DNA from: Planctomycetota bacterium | Lineage (GTDB): Bacteria > Planctomycetota > UBA1135 > GCA-002686595 | Assembly: GCA_029259655.1 (NCBI GenBank) | Contig: JAJDET010000143.1 | Span: 1-58,079 of the forward strand | DNA: 58,079 nt | Direction: 5' to 3' | Part shown: positions 35,438 to 43,910 of the stretch, piece after piece | Layout: every line of letters starts with the position of its first letter | Position numbering within the stretch: the first letter of the stretch is position 1 | Position numbers and translations under genes: made by a program | The notes under the pieces: model-generated | What the model saw: the letters and a program-made list of their open reading frames with translations, nothing else | The model's database searches: none | Told to the model about the DNA's origin: nothing

Positions 35438-35708
35438 TGATGTCGAGAATCCAGTCGAACCGCCCGAAGTAGGGCGTGACGATCTGCTCCTCGACCCGCA
35501 TGTTCGGTTGTCGGGCGTCTGAGAGGTTCTCGCGAGGGACGTCGACCGCGCGCTTCGGGATGTCGATCGCGAAGATCGTGAAGCACCATCCCTTCGCCTC
35601 GAACTCTCCGTGGCTCTCCGAGAGGCGCGAGAACTCCACGGTCGTGCAGCTCGTCAGGAAGACCGCGATCAGCGCGACTCCCAGTGCGGCGAGGCGAGAG
35701 CGACTCAT
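35361..35708 (-). CDS. Small lipoprotein of unknown function
   Basis: 115 residues. Signal SRLAALGVALIAVFLTSC with lipobox LTSC (Cys21). The mature ~95 residues are a compact alpha/beta domain with FEAKGWCFTIFAIDIP and RFDWILDIISF; no family recognised. Its 3' 77 nt overlap the end of the GT2 gene on the other strand, a long convergent overlap; a shorter form is not possible because the stop defines it. ATG at 35708. Confidence 0.7.
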   Translation of the reverse strand: MSRSRLAALGVALIAVFLTSCTTVEFSRLSESHGEFEAKGWCFTIFAIDIPKRAVDVPRENLSDARQPNMRVEEQIVTPYFGRFDWILDIISFRRATLRGTWGFAPAEATDGTSN

Positions 35709-35790
35709 GCCCCGACCATAGCTCTGGCAGCGCTCGCGGGCCAGTCCAGCGCGCGCGAACCCTCGCTCGTGTGGGGTAAGCTCTGTCCCG

Positions 35791-36993
35791 ATGAAGGAGG
35801 GGAGCCAGAACGCGTCACGTCTCCCGCTCGCGGACCTCGTTGGAGCTCACGAGCGCGAGTTTCGCGCCCGATTCGGCGCGGGACCCTCGCGCGTCTTCTT
35901 CGCCCCTGGTCGCGTGAATCTCATGGGCGCCCACCTCGACTACAACGGGGGCCCCGTGATGCCCACGGCTCTCCACGCTGGGACGGTCGTCGCGCTTCGG
36001 CCGCGTGCGGATCGGACCGTGCGGCTCGCCTCGACGCTCGAGCCGGGGGAGCACGAGATCGAGCTGGACGCGTTACCGCTCGGGCCCATCTCGTCCTGGA
36101 TCGACTATCCGGTCGGAGTGATTCGCGAGCTGGCGACTCTCGCGGGCAGGGAGGCGTCCGGAATCGACCTGCTCTTCGGGGGCAACCTGCCGATCGGAGC
36201 GGGTCTGTCCTCGTCGGCCTCGATCTGTGTCGCGACGGCTCTCGCTCTGGATCGGACGTGGGGGACCCAGCTCACGGATCGCGACATCGTGGAAGCGGCG
36301 CTGTCCGCCGAGCGTGGCTTCGTCGGCGTGCAGTGCGGGATCATGGATCCCTATGCCGTCGGGTTTGCGCGGCCAGGGCACCTGCTCTGGCTCGATTGCA
36401 AGGACGCGAGCTTCGAACACCTGCCGCTGGACCCGGACCAGGTCGTGATCGCAGTCGCGGATACCGGCGTTCGCCGGAACCTCGCCCAGGGCGCGTTCAA
36501 CCAGCGCGTCGAGGAGTGCCAGAGAGCGTTCTCGGCCCTGGCCCCGCATGCCCCGGGCGCGACCTGCCTGCGCGACGTGACGATCGAGGTCTTCGACGCG
36601 TACGAACACGAGCTTCCCGCCGACGTTGCTCGGCGTGGCCGCCATGTCGTGGAAGAGGTAGCGCGCACTCGGGTAGCGCGGCGCGCACTGTTGGACCACG
36701 ATCTGGCCGTTTTCGGCGAGCAGATGTCCGCCGCCCACCGTTCGCTCGCCGACCTGTTCGACGTCTCTGTGCCCGAGCTCGACTGTCTCGTGGACGCCTC
36801 GCTCTCGTGGGAAGGCGTCCTCGGCGCCCGACTGACGGGGGCCGGGTTCGGAGGATGCGCTGTGATTCTCCTGCGGAGTGACGCTCGCGACGGCTTCGAG
36901 TCCTACCTCGCGCGGAGCTTCGAGGCGACCTTCGGCCGCGCACCCGAGGTCACCTTCTTCGAGGGCGACCCCGGGCCGCGAGAGCTCTCCTGA
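35791..36993 (+). CDS. galK: GHMP-family sugar kinase, galactokinase-like
   Basis: 400 residues. Galactokinase order is clear: FFAPGRVNLMGAHLDYNGG (within ~36-54), the GHMP ATP motif PIGAGLSSSAS (~134-144), CGIMDPYA with the catalytic Asp (~188), and the closing LTGAGFGGCAV (~350-360). In classical galactokinases the sugar motif reads GEHTDYN; here it is GAHLDYN, with Glu replaced by Ala47. That Glu contacts the galactose 6-hydroxyl in known structures, so the substrate may be another sugar or a 6-deoxy or pentose analogue. No gal operon neighbours. The symbol is provisional. Confidence 0.82.
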   Translation: MKEGSQNASRLPLADLVGAHEREFRARFGAGPSRVFFAPGRVNLMGAHLDYNGGPVMPTALHAGTVVALRPRADRTVRLASTLEPGEHEIELDALPLGPISSWIDYPVGVIRELATLAGREASGIDLLFGGNLPIGAGLSSSASICVATALALDRTWGTQLTDRDIVEAALSAERGFVGVQCGIMDPYAVGFARPGHLLWLDCKDASFEHLPLDPDQVVIAVADTGVRRNLAQGAFNQRVEECQRAFSALAPHAPGATCLRDVTIEVFDAYEHELPADVARRGRHVVEEVARTRVARRALLDHDLAVFGEQMSAAHRSLADLFDVSVPELDCLVDASLSWEGVLGARLTGAGFGGCAVILLRSDARDGFESYLARSFEATFGRAPEVTFFEGDPGPRELS

Positions 36994-36994
36994 C

Positions 36995-39037
36995 TCAGCG
37001 GGTGCCGACCAACCGCTCCGCGACTTCGCGCACGCGTTGCGCGGCGGGGTCCTGGCGCAGTGCGGCCGAGTAGGAGCTCTCCAGCACGTTGAAGGCCTCG
37101 CCAGGGCGGGCCCCGAAGAGCAGGTTCAGGGCGAGAACCAATCGCGAGTCGGTGTCGTTCGGGTGGTCCCGCACGTACTGCTCGAGGAGGTCGAGCTGCC
37201 GATCGAACTCTGCAGGATCCGAGTAGAACCCGTGCTTGTCGACAGGGTGGTCGATGAGCGTCGGATCGAGCTCGAGAGCCTTCCGCACGACATACGCTGC
37301 GTAGTGGTAGTCCCCGGTCGCGAACAGCGCGTCGGACAGGACCAGGTACATGACGCCCTCGTCGGACGCGAACTCCGTCGCCTTCGCGTAGAAGTGCACG
37401 GCGTCGCCGTAGCGACCCTCGCGGAAGGCGCGATCCCCGAGCTCGAGGTAACGCTCGGCTGCTGCCGTCAGCTCGAGCGGAGGCATCTCCTCACCGGTCG
37501 CGAACGTTCTCGGCTCGTCCACGTAGACGATCTCCTGGGCGGGAGACTCGTAGCCGGCAGTCTCGTACACGGCGATCGAAGACGGGTAGTTGACGTAGAC
37601 GTAGCTGTGCGAGGGATAGCGCCAGCGGACGTACCAGTCGTAGTAGTAGTAGGGCGCGCACCACGCGTACCAGCCCCAGTAGCTGAAGGGAGAGTAGCCG
37701 TGGTGTCCGTAGTACCCGTGGTGTCCACCGTGGTCGAAGTGGCCACCGTGTCCGTGGTGGTATCCGTGGTGAACCGCCTTGGAGATCGTCGGAGTGGTGA
37801 CGATCGGCGTGCCGCCCGGTGTCACGTATCCGGACGAACCGGGCACCGGGGCGCTCGCGCCGCTGCCGCCTGTCGCGCCCGGAACGACGTTCCCGGGCTC
37901 GGAGACGCGTCCCCCGCGACGACCTGCGATGGCGCCGCTGTCGCCGCCGCGCGGGCGGTTCGCGGGGTCCAGTCGTCCCGCCGGTCCGGCCTTGTAGGCG
38001 CCATCGGGAACGTTCACCAGTCCGGTCGGTACCGCGCTCGCGGGGGTGTTCGAGCCGGGGCTCGGGCTCGTACGGCCTCCGCCGCGTCGTCCCGCGGGGC
38101 CCGCGCCGCCTGCACCACCCGAATCACCCGCGTCGTCCGGCGCGTCGCCTCCTGCGCCGCCCGTCGGTGCTCCTCGCGTACCGCCCGATCGTGTCCCCCC
38201 CGAAAGAGTGCCGCCGCGCGACCTGCCGACGTCCCCGGATCGATAGCGCGCGGCGATGTCGCTCACGTCGCGGGGGACGCGGGGCGCAGAGCGGGGAGAG
38301 GCGGGCGTGGTCCGCGTGCTGCCCGCATCGCCGCGGGGGGTGTAGCTCCGGGGCGTGTACGTCCTGGGTGTGTAGGCCCTCGGGAAGCCGCGCGAGCGCG
38401 ACGGAGCGGCCGGTTCGACGTAGGGGTGTCCGGTCGGGGGCACAGGGCTCGGTGCGTCCAGCGTCACCGGACTCTGCGAAGGCGATCCGGCGCCGCCCGC
38501 GTAGCTCCTGCCGCTGTAGCCCCGGCTGCCGTAGAGCGACGAGCCGCTGGAGGGCGTGCCGGACGAGTAGCCTCCACGCGCTCCGCTCGTCGTCGTCGGC
38601 GAGTAGCGCGTCGAAGTCGGAGACGTGTAGGTCGGCCCCGTGTCGCGCGTCGAGCGTCCGCTGATCGTGGGCGCACGGTACGTCGGTGTGCCACGTGTCG
38701 TCGTGGGCGTGACGTAGCGCACCGAGGTGCGTCCCCCCGAGCGCCCGAAGGTCGTCCCACGTGAGATCGGCGCGGCCGTCCTGGTGCTCCCGGACCTTCC
38801 GACGGTCGAGCCGATGCTGCGCCCGATGGACGTGCGGCCGATGCTGCTCCCGATGGAGCGCGTCGGCCGTGAGATGGAGGGAGTCGAGCGGCTGCCTCCG
38901 GATGACCCCGCACTGCGAGTCGACACCGAGCCCCGCGAGGATCCCGAGGACCGACCCCGCTGGGCCTCGACACCGGCGGCGAGGGCAACGAGGGGAACGA
39001 CGAGAGCGACCTTCTTGAGCACGGTGAGAGTCTTCAT
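36995..39037 (-). CDS. Secreted low-complexity Ser/Arg/Gly protein with His/Tyr-rich block and TPRs
   Basis: 680 residues from the ATG at 39037, chosen for the signal peptide LKKVALVVPLVALAAGVEA. Residues ~25-415 are disordered, built from Ser, Arg, Gly, Thr and Pro with short repeats such as YTPRTYTPRSYTPR and IGRTSIGRSIGSTVGR. A His/Gly/Tyr block (~430-460, HHGYHHGHGG and similar) and an aromatic segment (APYYYYDWYVRW) follow. Residues ~535-680 are TPR-like helices (AERYLELGDRAFREGRYGDAV). The make-up suggests an extracellular matrix or surface protein, with possible metal binding by the His block. No family recognised beyond the TPRs. Confidence 0.75.
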   Translation of the reverse strand: MKTLTVLKKVALVVPLVALAAGVEAQRGRSSGSSRGSVSTRSAGSSGGSRSTPSISRPTRSIGSSIGRTSIGRSIGSTVGRSGSTRTAAPISRGTTFGRSGGRTSVRYVTPTTTRGTPTYRAPTISGRSTRDTGPTYTSPTSTRYSPTTTSGARGGYSSGTPSSGSSLYGSRGYSGRSYAGGAGSPSQSPVTLDAPSPVPPTGHPYVEPAAPSRSRGFPRAYTPRTYTPRSYTPRGDAGSTRTTPASPRSAPRVPRDVSDIAARYRSGDVGRSRGGTLSGGTRSGGTRGAPTGGAGGDAPDDAGDSGGAGGAGPAGRRGGGRTSPSPGSNTPASAVPTGLVNVPDGAYKAGPAGRLDPANRPRGGDSGAIAGRRGGRVSEPGNVVPGATGGSGASAPVPGSSGYVTPGGTPIVTTPTISKAVHHGYHHGHGGHFDHGGHHGYYGHHGYSPFSYWGWYAWCAPYYYYDWYVRWRYPSHSYVYVNYPSSIAVYETAGYESPAQEIVYVDEPRTFATGEEMPPLELTAAAERYLELGDRAFREGRYGDAVHFYAKATEFASDEGVMYLVLSDALFATGDYHYAAYVVRKALELDPTLIDHPVDKHGFYSDPAEFDRQLDLLEQYVRDHPNDTDSRLVLALNLLFGARPGEAFNVLESSYSAALRQDPAAQRVREVAERLVGTR

Positions 39038-39150
39038 CGGGGCCTCCAGGAAACCAGGGGTCGGGGCGGACGCCTCGAACGTAGCAATTCCGATGCCTCC
39101 CGGGGGGCTCCGCGGGGGAGGCCAGGGCACCCTCTCGAGTGCTCTCCACC

Positions 39151-39166
39151 GTCCCCGGGCGGGGAC
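39151..39166 (-). terminator. Hairpin downstream of the 39189 lipoprotein gene
   Basis: Perfect 6-bp stem GTCCCC/GGGGAC with a 4-nt loop, 22 nt past the stop of the minus-strand lipoprotein gene and ahead of the next minus-strand gene. No T-tract. Likely a transcript end. Confidence 0.4.
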
Positions 39167-39188
39167 ACCGGAGGGCCGCCGAGGACAC

Positions 39189-40394
39189 TCAATCCTCTGG
39201 AACCAGGGGCAGGACCACCTGCACGTAGGAGCGCGTTCGACGCACGTAGACAGGCGCCGGGCGGGTCCCGGGCGGCAACGCGTCGAGGAGCCGGCGGACG
39301 ACCGAGCGGTTCAAGTGCGTGAGGTCGTCGAGGACGAGCATCAGGCCGCTGCGACTCTCGAGGAGCTCGTATCCCGCTCGGTCCCGGGACGTGGTACTGA
39401 GCGCGAGCAGGACGTGTGTCGGGGTTCCATTCGCATCGATCGCGAAACGGGCGACGGGATCGAGGTCACCGCCGAGGCGCGTACTCTCGCTGGCGAGCTC
39501 CTTCTCTGCCGTGCGCTGCGCCTGCGCCCAGTCCGACTTGCTCGCGAGCGGGACACGCTTGAGGCGAAGGACGGGGAGCTCCGTGGTTTCGACCACCGAC
39601 GTATCCGTGGTGCCGCCTGGCGCGTCTCTGCGATCGGTGGGGACGAAGAACGAGTCCAGGTAGCGCGTACGGACGTCGATCGCTCGGACGGTTTCGTTCC
39701 ACACGACTTGGTCACCGACTCGGAAGCGCAGTCGGCGGGGCCATGCGCGGCCGTCGACCTCGTTCCATTCCAGGACGTCGAGGGATTCCTTCGCGATGCC
39801 CTCCGCGTCGAACATGGTGAAGGAGCTCGGCCGCTCTCCGTCGCCGACGGTCGCGACGACGTGCCCCAACGGGCCACCCTCGACTCCGCCTACGGATGCG
39901 CGCATGTCCCCGTCGCGCTCTTCCCAGTCGAGCCCGTCGGGCCAGAACAGGGTTGCGCGGCGGAGCTCCATCTGGCGCAGCATCAAGTCGCGGCTCCCGC
40001 CTTCGTAGGGCGTGGACTCCTCCGTGGCTCCGCCGACCTTGTAGAGCTTCGAGCCGTAGCGGTACTCGACGGAGCGTCGTGCGGCCCCGGGCGTCACGTC
40101 GCTCAGCCACCAGCGCGTCCGACCCGGGAAGACGTAGATCGCCTCGAGCCTGTGGGGCCGATCGGGGGCCTCTGCGTAGACGATGTCGGAGACCGCCGTG
40201 AAGCCCTTGATGCCTGCCACGGCGAACCGCGGAGGAGGATCCGACGGTTCCCGAGTCTCCGGCACGGGGTCGCGGCCCTCCCTCCCCGGATCCTGCTCGG
40301 CGCATCCCGAGAGTCCTGTTCCCAGTGCGAGGGCGGCTGAAATGAGGGGAGTGCAGATCACGGGGGAAATACGGAGGCTGGGGCCCGGAGTCAT
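39189..40394 (-). CDS. Lipoprotein of unknown function
   Basis: 401 residues; signal with lipobox GLSGC (Cys31). The mature part begins with a Pro/Glu-rich linker, then a beta-rich domain reminiscent of outer-membrane lipoprotein carriers (IYVFPGRTRWWLSD, YRYGSKLYKV, TMFDAEG, YLDSFFVP). The C-terminal ~100 residues (ALSTTSRDRAGYELLESRS and following) look like a separate alpha/beta domain. No enzyme motif. Its ATG overlaps the stop of the aminotransferase (ATGA), so the two are co-translated. Confidence 0.78.
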   Translation of the reverse strand: MTPGPSLRISPVICTPLISAALALGTGLSGCAEQDPGREGRDPVPETREPSDPPPRFAVAGIKGFTAVSDIVYAEAPDRPHRLEAIYVFPGRTRWWLSDVTPGAARRSVEYRYGSKLYKVGGATEESTPYEGGSRDLMLRQMELRRATLFWPDGLDWEERDGDMRASVGGVEGGPLGHVVATVGDGERPSSFTMFDAEGIAKESLDVLEWNEVDGRAWPRRLRFRVGDQVVWNETVRAIDVRTRYLDSFFVPTDRRDAPGGTTDTSVVETTELPVLRLKRVPLASKSDWAQAQRTAEKELASESTRLGGDLDPVARFAIDANGTPTHVLLALSTTSRDRAGYELLESRSGLMLVLDDLTHLNRSVVRRLLDALPPGTRPAPVYVRRTRSYVQVVLPLVPED

Positions 40395-41569
40395 GGAGCG
40401 AGCGAGGAGAGCCGCTGGCGAAGGATCGCTGCTGCCCGCCCCAGCGTCTCCAGGCGTTTCGCGAAGCAGAAGCGAATGATATTGCGCCCGTCGTCAGGGT
40501 CGTGGAAGAAGCTCGAGCCGGGGACGGTCGCGACGCCTCCGTCTGCCACGAGCTGCATCGCGAAGGCGACGTCGTCCAGGTCCGTCAGGCCGGAGATGTC
40601 GGTCATGATGTAGTACGCCCCCTGCGGTCGGAACGTGCGGAATCCGGTCTCCTCCAGCGCCTCGAGCAGAACGTCCCGGCGTTCGGCGTATTCCATCGCC
40701 AGACCGGTGAAGTAAGTCTCGTCGAAGGCGAGCGCTTCGGCCGCCGCCTCCTGCAGCGGAGCCGGTGCGCCCACGGTCAGGAAGTCGTGGACCTTGCGGA
40801 TCGCGCCCGTGATCTCCTCGTTCGCGATGCACCAGCCGACCCGCCAACCCGTCGCCGACCAGGTCTTGGAGAGGCCGGAGATCGTCACGGTTCTGTCTCG
40901 CATTTCGGGAAGCGAGGCGATCGAGACGTGCTGCGCGTCGTCGTAGAGGATGTACTCGTAGATCTCGTCCGTGATCGCGAGGCAGTCGTGCTCGACGCAG
41001 AGCCGGGCGATCGTGGAGAGCTCCTCGCGGGTGAAGACCTTGCCGGTCGGGTTGTGCGGTGTGTTGACGATCACTGCGCGAGTCTTCTCCCCGAACGCAG
41101 CCGCGAGCTCCTGCTCGTCGAAGGTCCATTCCGGCGGGCGGAGCGTGACGAAGCGCGGCACCGCTCCGGAGAGGACGCAGTCGGGTCCGTAGTTCTCGTA
41201 GAAGGGCTCGAAGATCACGACCTCGTCACCCGGGTCGAGGACCGCCATCAGAGTCGAGATCATCGACTCGGTCGCGCCGCAGCACACGGTCACGTGTGCA
41301 TCCGCATCGGTCGGGATCGCGTTGTAGGCGCTCGTGCGCGCTGCGATCGCGCGCCGCAGACTCGGCGCCCCCCACGTCACGGCGTACTGGTTGATATCCG
41401 CGTCGATCGCACGCTTGGCCGCTTCCTTCATCGCGGCCGGTGCCGGAAAGTCCGGAAACCCCTGGGCGAGGTTGGTCCCCCCGCTCTCCGTGCAAACCCG
41501 CGTCATTTCGCGGATCACGGACTCCGTGAACCCCAGAGTCTTCTTGGAAACGCGCCCCCTCACCCGCAC
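40391..41569 (-). CDS. PLP-dependent class I/II aminotransferase (methionine/kynurenine type)
   Basis: 392 residues from a GTG at 41569. The fold-type I set is complete: NLAQGFPDFPAP (~33-44, typical of the YbdL/kynurenine aminotransferase branch), NTPHNPTGKVF (~169-179), DEIYEY (~200), SGLSKTWSATGWRVGW with the PLP Lys (~235) and the substrate Arg in NIIRFCF (~368). Such enzymes transaminate methionine, glutamine, phenylalanine or kynurenine. The lipoprotein gene overlaps its 3' end. Three hairpins lie just upstream. Confidence 0.9.
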   Translation of the reverse strand: MRVRGRVSKKTLGFTESVIREMTRVCTESGGTNLAQGFPDFPAPAAMKEAAKRAIDADINQYAVTWGAPSLRRAIAARTSAYNAIPTDADAHVTVCCGATESMISTLMAVLDPGDEVVIFEPFYENYGPDCVLSGAVPRFVTLRPPEWTFDEQELAAAFGEKTRAVIVNTPHNPTGKVFTREELSTIARLCVEHDCLAITDEIYEYILYDDAQHVSIASLPEMRDRTVTISGLSKTWSATGWRVGWCIANEEITGAIRKVHDFLTVGAPAPLQEAAAEALAFDETYFTGLAMEYAERRDVLLEALEETGFRTFRPQGAYYIMTDISGLTDLDDVAFAMQLVADGGVATVPGSSFFHDPDDGRNIIRFCFAKRLETLGRAAAILRQRLSSLAP

Positions 41570-41650
41570 ATCCTACCGCCCGTACATCCCCTGCGCGTCC
41601 GAAGCGCCCCGCGCCGCAGGCCACCCCCACCCAAGTACCCTGGCCCCCCC

Positions 41651-41730
41651 CGCGGCCGAAGGCCGCGCCGGCGCGGAGTCGCGCCGTGCCGCCCGCAGGG
41701 CATCCTCGGCGCGCGCTGATGCGCGCCGAG
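41651..41730. repeat. Three consecutive perfect hairpins
   Basis: Hairpin 1: 41651-41667, 7-bp stem CGCGGCC with loop GAA. Hairpin 2: 41670-41685, 6-bp stem GGCGCG with loop GAGT. Hairpin 3: 41705-41730, 10-bp stem CTCGGCGCGC with a 6-nt loop. All lie in the 165-nt gap between two minus-strand genes. The third is 4 nt past the HEAT-gene stop and is the best terminator candidate, though no T-tract follows. Confidence 0.65.
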
Positions 41731-41734
41731 TCAA

Positions 41735-42640
41735 CTACGGAATCTTGTAGGCCCATTCGCGCCAGGGCTCGACGCTGTCGCCGAGGTTGGCGCCGCGGAG
41801 CCGCGCGAGCTCGCGGTGGATCATTCTCCTGCGCTGGGACCGCTCGCGGTCGAGGGCGGCAACGAGAAGGCGAGCGGCCTCGCCCGTGTTGACTTCGTTG
41901 TCACGACCGATCCGGACGAGGGCCGTTGCGGCGGCCAGGCAGACGAAGTCCTCCTCGTCGTGGAGCAGGTCTCCGAGACGGGGAATCGACTCCCCGTCGG
42001 CCAGCAGTCCCAGCGTGATCGCGGCCATGACGCGAATCGACGGCTCGCCGTCGGCGATGCCCGTGCGAGCGCTCTCGACCGCGCACTCGTCTCGTCCTCC
42101 CGCCTCGACGATGCGTTGCAACGCGTAGGCAGCATTGCGACGGATCGCGGGATCGGAGTCGTTGCGCAGCGAGTAGCAGATCTGCGAGAGGGGCGTGTCC
42201 GGCATCGCGAGGATGCCCAGCCCCAGGAGCGCGTTCCCGACGACGAGGGAGCTCCCGTCCTCGAGGGCGGAGAGGAGCGGACTCTGCGTTTCCTCCAGAC
42301 CCGAGAAGCCGAGGGCGACCGCCGCGACGGCGCGGTTCTTCGGCGGTCCGGCCTCGAGCTGGGCGATCATGTCCGAGAGGTGCAGGCGCACCTGATTCTC
42401 GAGGAAGCTCTCGAGGCTGCGGAGCTTGCGTGCGTCCTCCTCTCCATGCCCCGACTGCTTCAGGACGTTCCAGGCCCGGACGGCATCGTCCAGCCGGGTC
42501 ATCAGGAACCCGAGCGTGGTCTCGGGCTCGACGAGCTCCATCCGATCCGCCTCCGGGAACTCGATCGGGTCCTCGTCGGGCCCGGGCGTGCTCGAGCATG
42601 CGGCGAGGAGGACGGTCAGGGTGCAGGAGAGGGTCTTCAA
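41735..42640 (-). CDS. HEAT-repeat lipoprotein
   Basis: 301 residues if started at the TTG 42640, the only nearby start giving a lipoprotein signal (KTLSCTLTVLLAAC, lipobox LAAC). An acidic linker and a helical region (~30-90) precede HEAT-type repeats (~95-275): NRAVAAVALGFSGLEE, VVGNALLGLGIL, PAIRRNAAYALQRIVEAGG, IRVMAAITLGLLADGE, FVCLAAATALVRIG. Usually a protein-binding scaffold, here at the envelope. Hairpins follow the stop. No ribosome site precedes the TTG, so the start is less certain. Confidence 0.75.
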   Translation of the reverse strand: MKTLSCTLTVLLAACSSTPGPDEDPIEFPEADRMELVEPETTLGFLMTRLDDAVRAWNVLKQSGHGEEDARKLRSLESFLENQVRLHLSDMIAQLEAGPPKNRAVAAVALGFSGLEETQSPLLSALEDGSSLVVGNALLGLGILAMPDTPLSQICYSLRNDSDPAIRRNAAYALQRIVEAGGRDECAVESARTGIADGEPSIRVMAAITLGLLADGESIPRLGDLLHDEEDFVCLAAATALVRIGRDNEVNTGEAARLLVAALDRERSQRRRMIHRELARLRGANLGDSVEPWREWAYKIP

Positions 42641-42806
42641 GGTCGGCGGTGGGTCCGGGGGGGGTCTGGATCGGAGACAGGACGGTCCTGGGCGCAGCCT
42701 ATTCCCGGGGACCGCAGGCGAGCTCTCCAAGGGAGAACGGGCCGGTCGTTCGCAGTGGTCTACAATACGACTGTAGGGAGTTCGCACGTCCGGCGTCCTC
42801 CCCTGA

Positions 42807-42830
42807 GCCCCCGGCCGCCCCTCCGGGGGC
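42807..42830 (+). promoter_or_regulatory. GC-rich hairpin in the leader of the dehydrogenase gene
   Basis: Perfect 8-bp stem GCCCCCGG/CCGGGGGC with an 8-nt loop, ending 9 nt before the ATG at 42840, where a ribosome site would be. It could restrict translation initiation. TACAAT at 42761-42766 is a possible -10 box for this leader. Confidence 0.4.
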
Positions 42831-42839
42831 GTGTTCCCC

Positions 42840-43910
42840 ATGTCCCTCCACGTCCTCGATGCGATGGCCCGCGGTGGATTCGAGGAGGTCGTCGCCCTGC
42901 ACGACCGCGCCAGCGGTTTGCGGGCCTTCCTCGCGATCCACGACACGAGTGTCGGGCCGGCCTTCGGAGGGCTCCGGCGCTGGCAGTACCTGGACGAGGA
43001 CCATGCCCTGAGAGACTGCCTGCGGCTCTCCCGGTCCATGACCCACAAGTGCGCCCTGGCCGGGCTCCCGGCAGGGGGCGGGAAGATGGTCCTCCTGGAC
43101 CATCCGGAGCTGGACCGGCCCGCGGCCTACCGTTTCGTCGGCCGGACCGTGGAGCGCCTCGCAGGCCGTTTCTACACGGGCCCCGACGTCGGCACCGGTC
43201 CGCGGGAGCTGGCCTGGGTAACCCGCGAGACGGGCTTCGCCACCGATCCGGGAGACGACGGCCCCGGCGATCTCGCCGGCGCCACGGCCGAGGGCGTCTT
43301 CGCCGGCATCGCCACGGGTCTGCGGCACCTCTATGGCGAGGAGGACTGGTCCCGGCGGACGATTCTCGTCCAGGGCCTGGGCGGCGTTGGCGAGCGGCTC
43401 GCTCGACGCCTTCTGGATCAAGGCGCCCACGTGCTCGGAGCCGAGATCGATCCCGAGCGCGTGAAGCGGATCCAGGGACGGCTCGACCTGGAGATCGTCG
43501 ATCCGACGCAGGTGTTCGACCGCGAGTGCGACGTCTTCGCCCCCTGTGCGATGGGCGGGATCCTGCACGACCTGACCATCAAGCGGCTCCGGGCCCGGAT
43601 GGTAGCCGGAGCCGCCAACAACGTGCTGGCCCGCATGGAGCACGGAGACCAGCTCCACGCCCGCGACGTCCTTTACATTCCGGACATAGCCATCACCTCG
43701 GGCGCGCTGATCCTCGGAGCGCTCTTTCACCTGCGCGGCGATCGCCAGCCGCCGGTCGAGATCGAGCGCCGCATCGGGACGGCGGTCTCCGAGATCCTGA
43801 CGCTGGCTGCGCGCGAGAACCTGTCGACTGCACGCGTGGCTCTGCGCGAAGCGGAGCGTAGGATAGGGAAACGACGAGAGTCGTTCGGTCCTCCCCTGCT
43901 CACGACGTGA
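42840..43910 (+). CDS. Leucine/phenylalanine-type amino acid dehydrogenase
   Basis: 356 residues from the ATG at 42840. Glu/Leu/Phe/Val dehydrogenase family: GPAFGGLRRW (~41-50), MTHKCALAGLPAGGGK (~66-81, with both active-site Lys), GPDVGTG (~110-116, catalytic Asp), and the NAD fold VQGLGGVGERLA (~180-191). Length matches leucine and valine dehydrogenases (about 360), not the 450-residue glutamate enzymes. It deaminates branched-chain or aromatic amino acids with NAD. Its stop overlaps the next start as GTGA. Confidence 0.9.
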   Translation: MSLHVLDAMARGGFEEVVALHDRASGLRAFLAIHDTSVGPAFGGLRRWQYLDEDHALRDCLRLSRSMTHKCALAGLPAGGGKMVLLDHPELDRPAAYRFVGRTVERLAGRFYTGPDVGTGPRELAWVTRETGFATDPGDDGPGDLAGATAEGVFAGIATGLRHLYGEEDWSRRTILVQGLGGVGERLARRLLDQGAHVLGAEIDPERVKRIQGRLDLEIVDPTQVFDRECDVFAPCAMGGILHDLTIKRLRARMVAGAANNVLARMEHGDQLHARDVLYIPDIAITSGALILGALFHLRGDRQPPVEIERRIGTAVSEILTLAARENLSTARVALREAERRIGKRRESFGPPLLTT

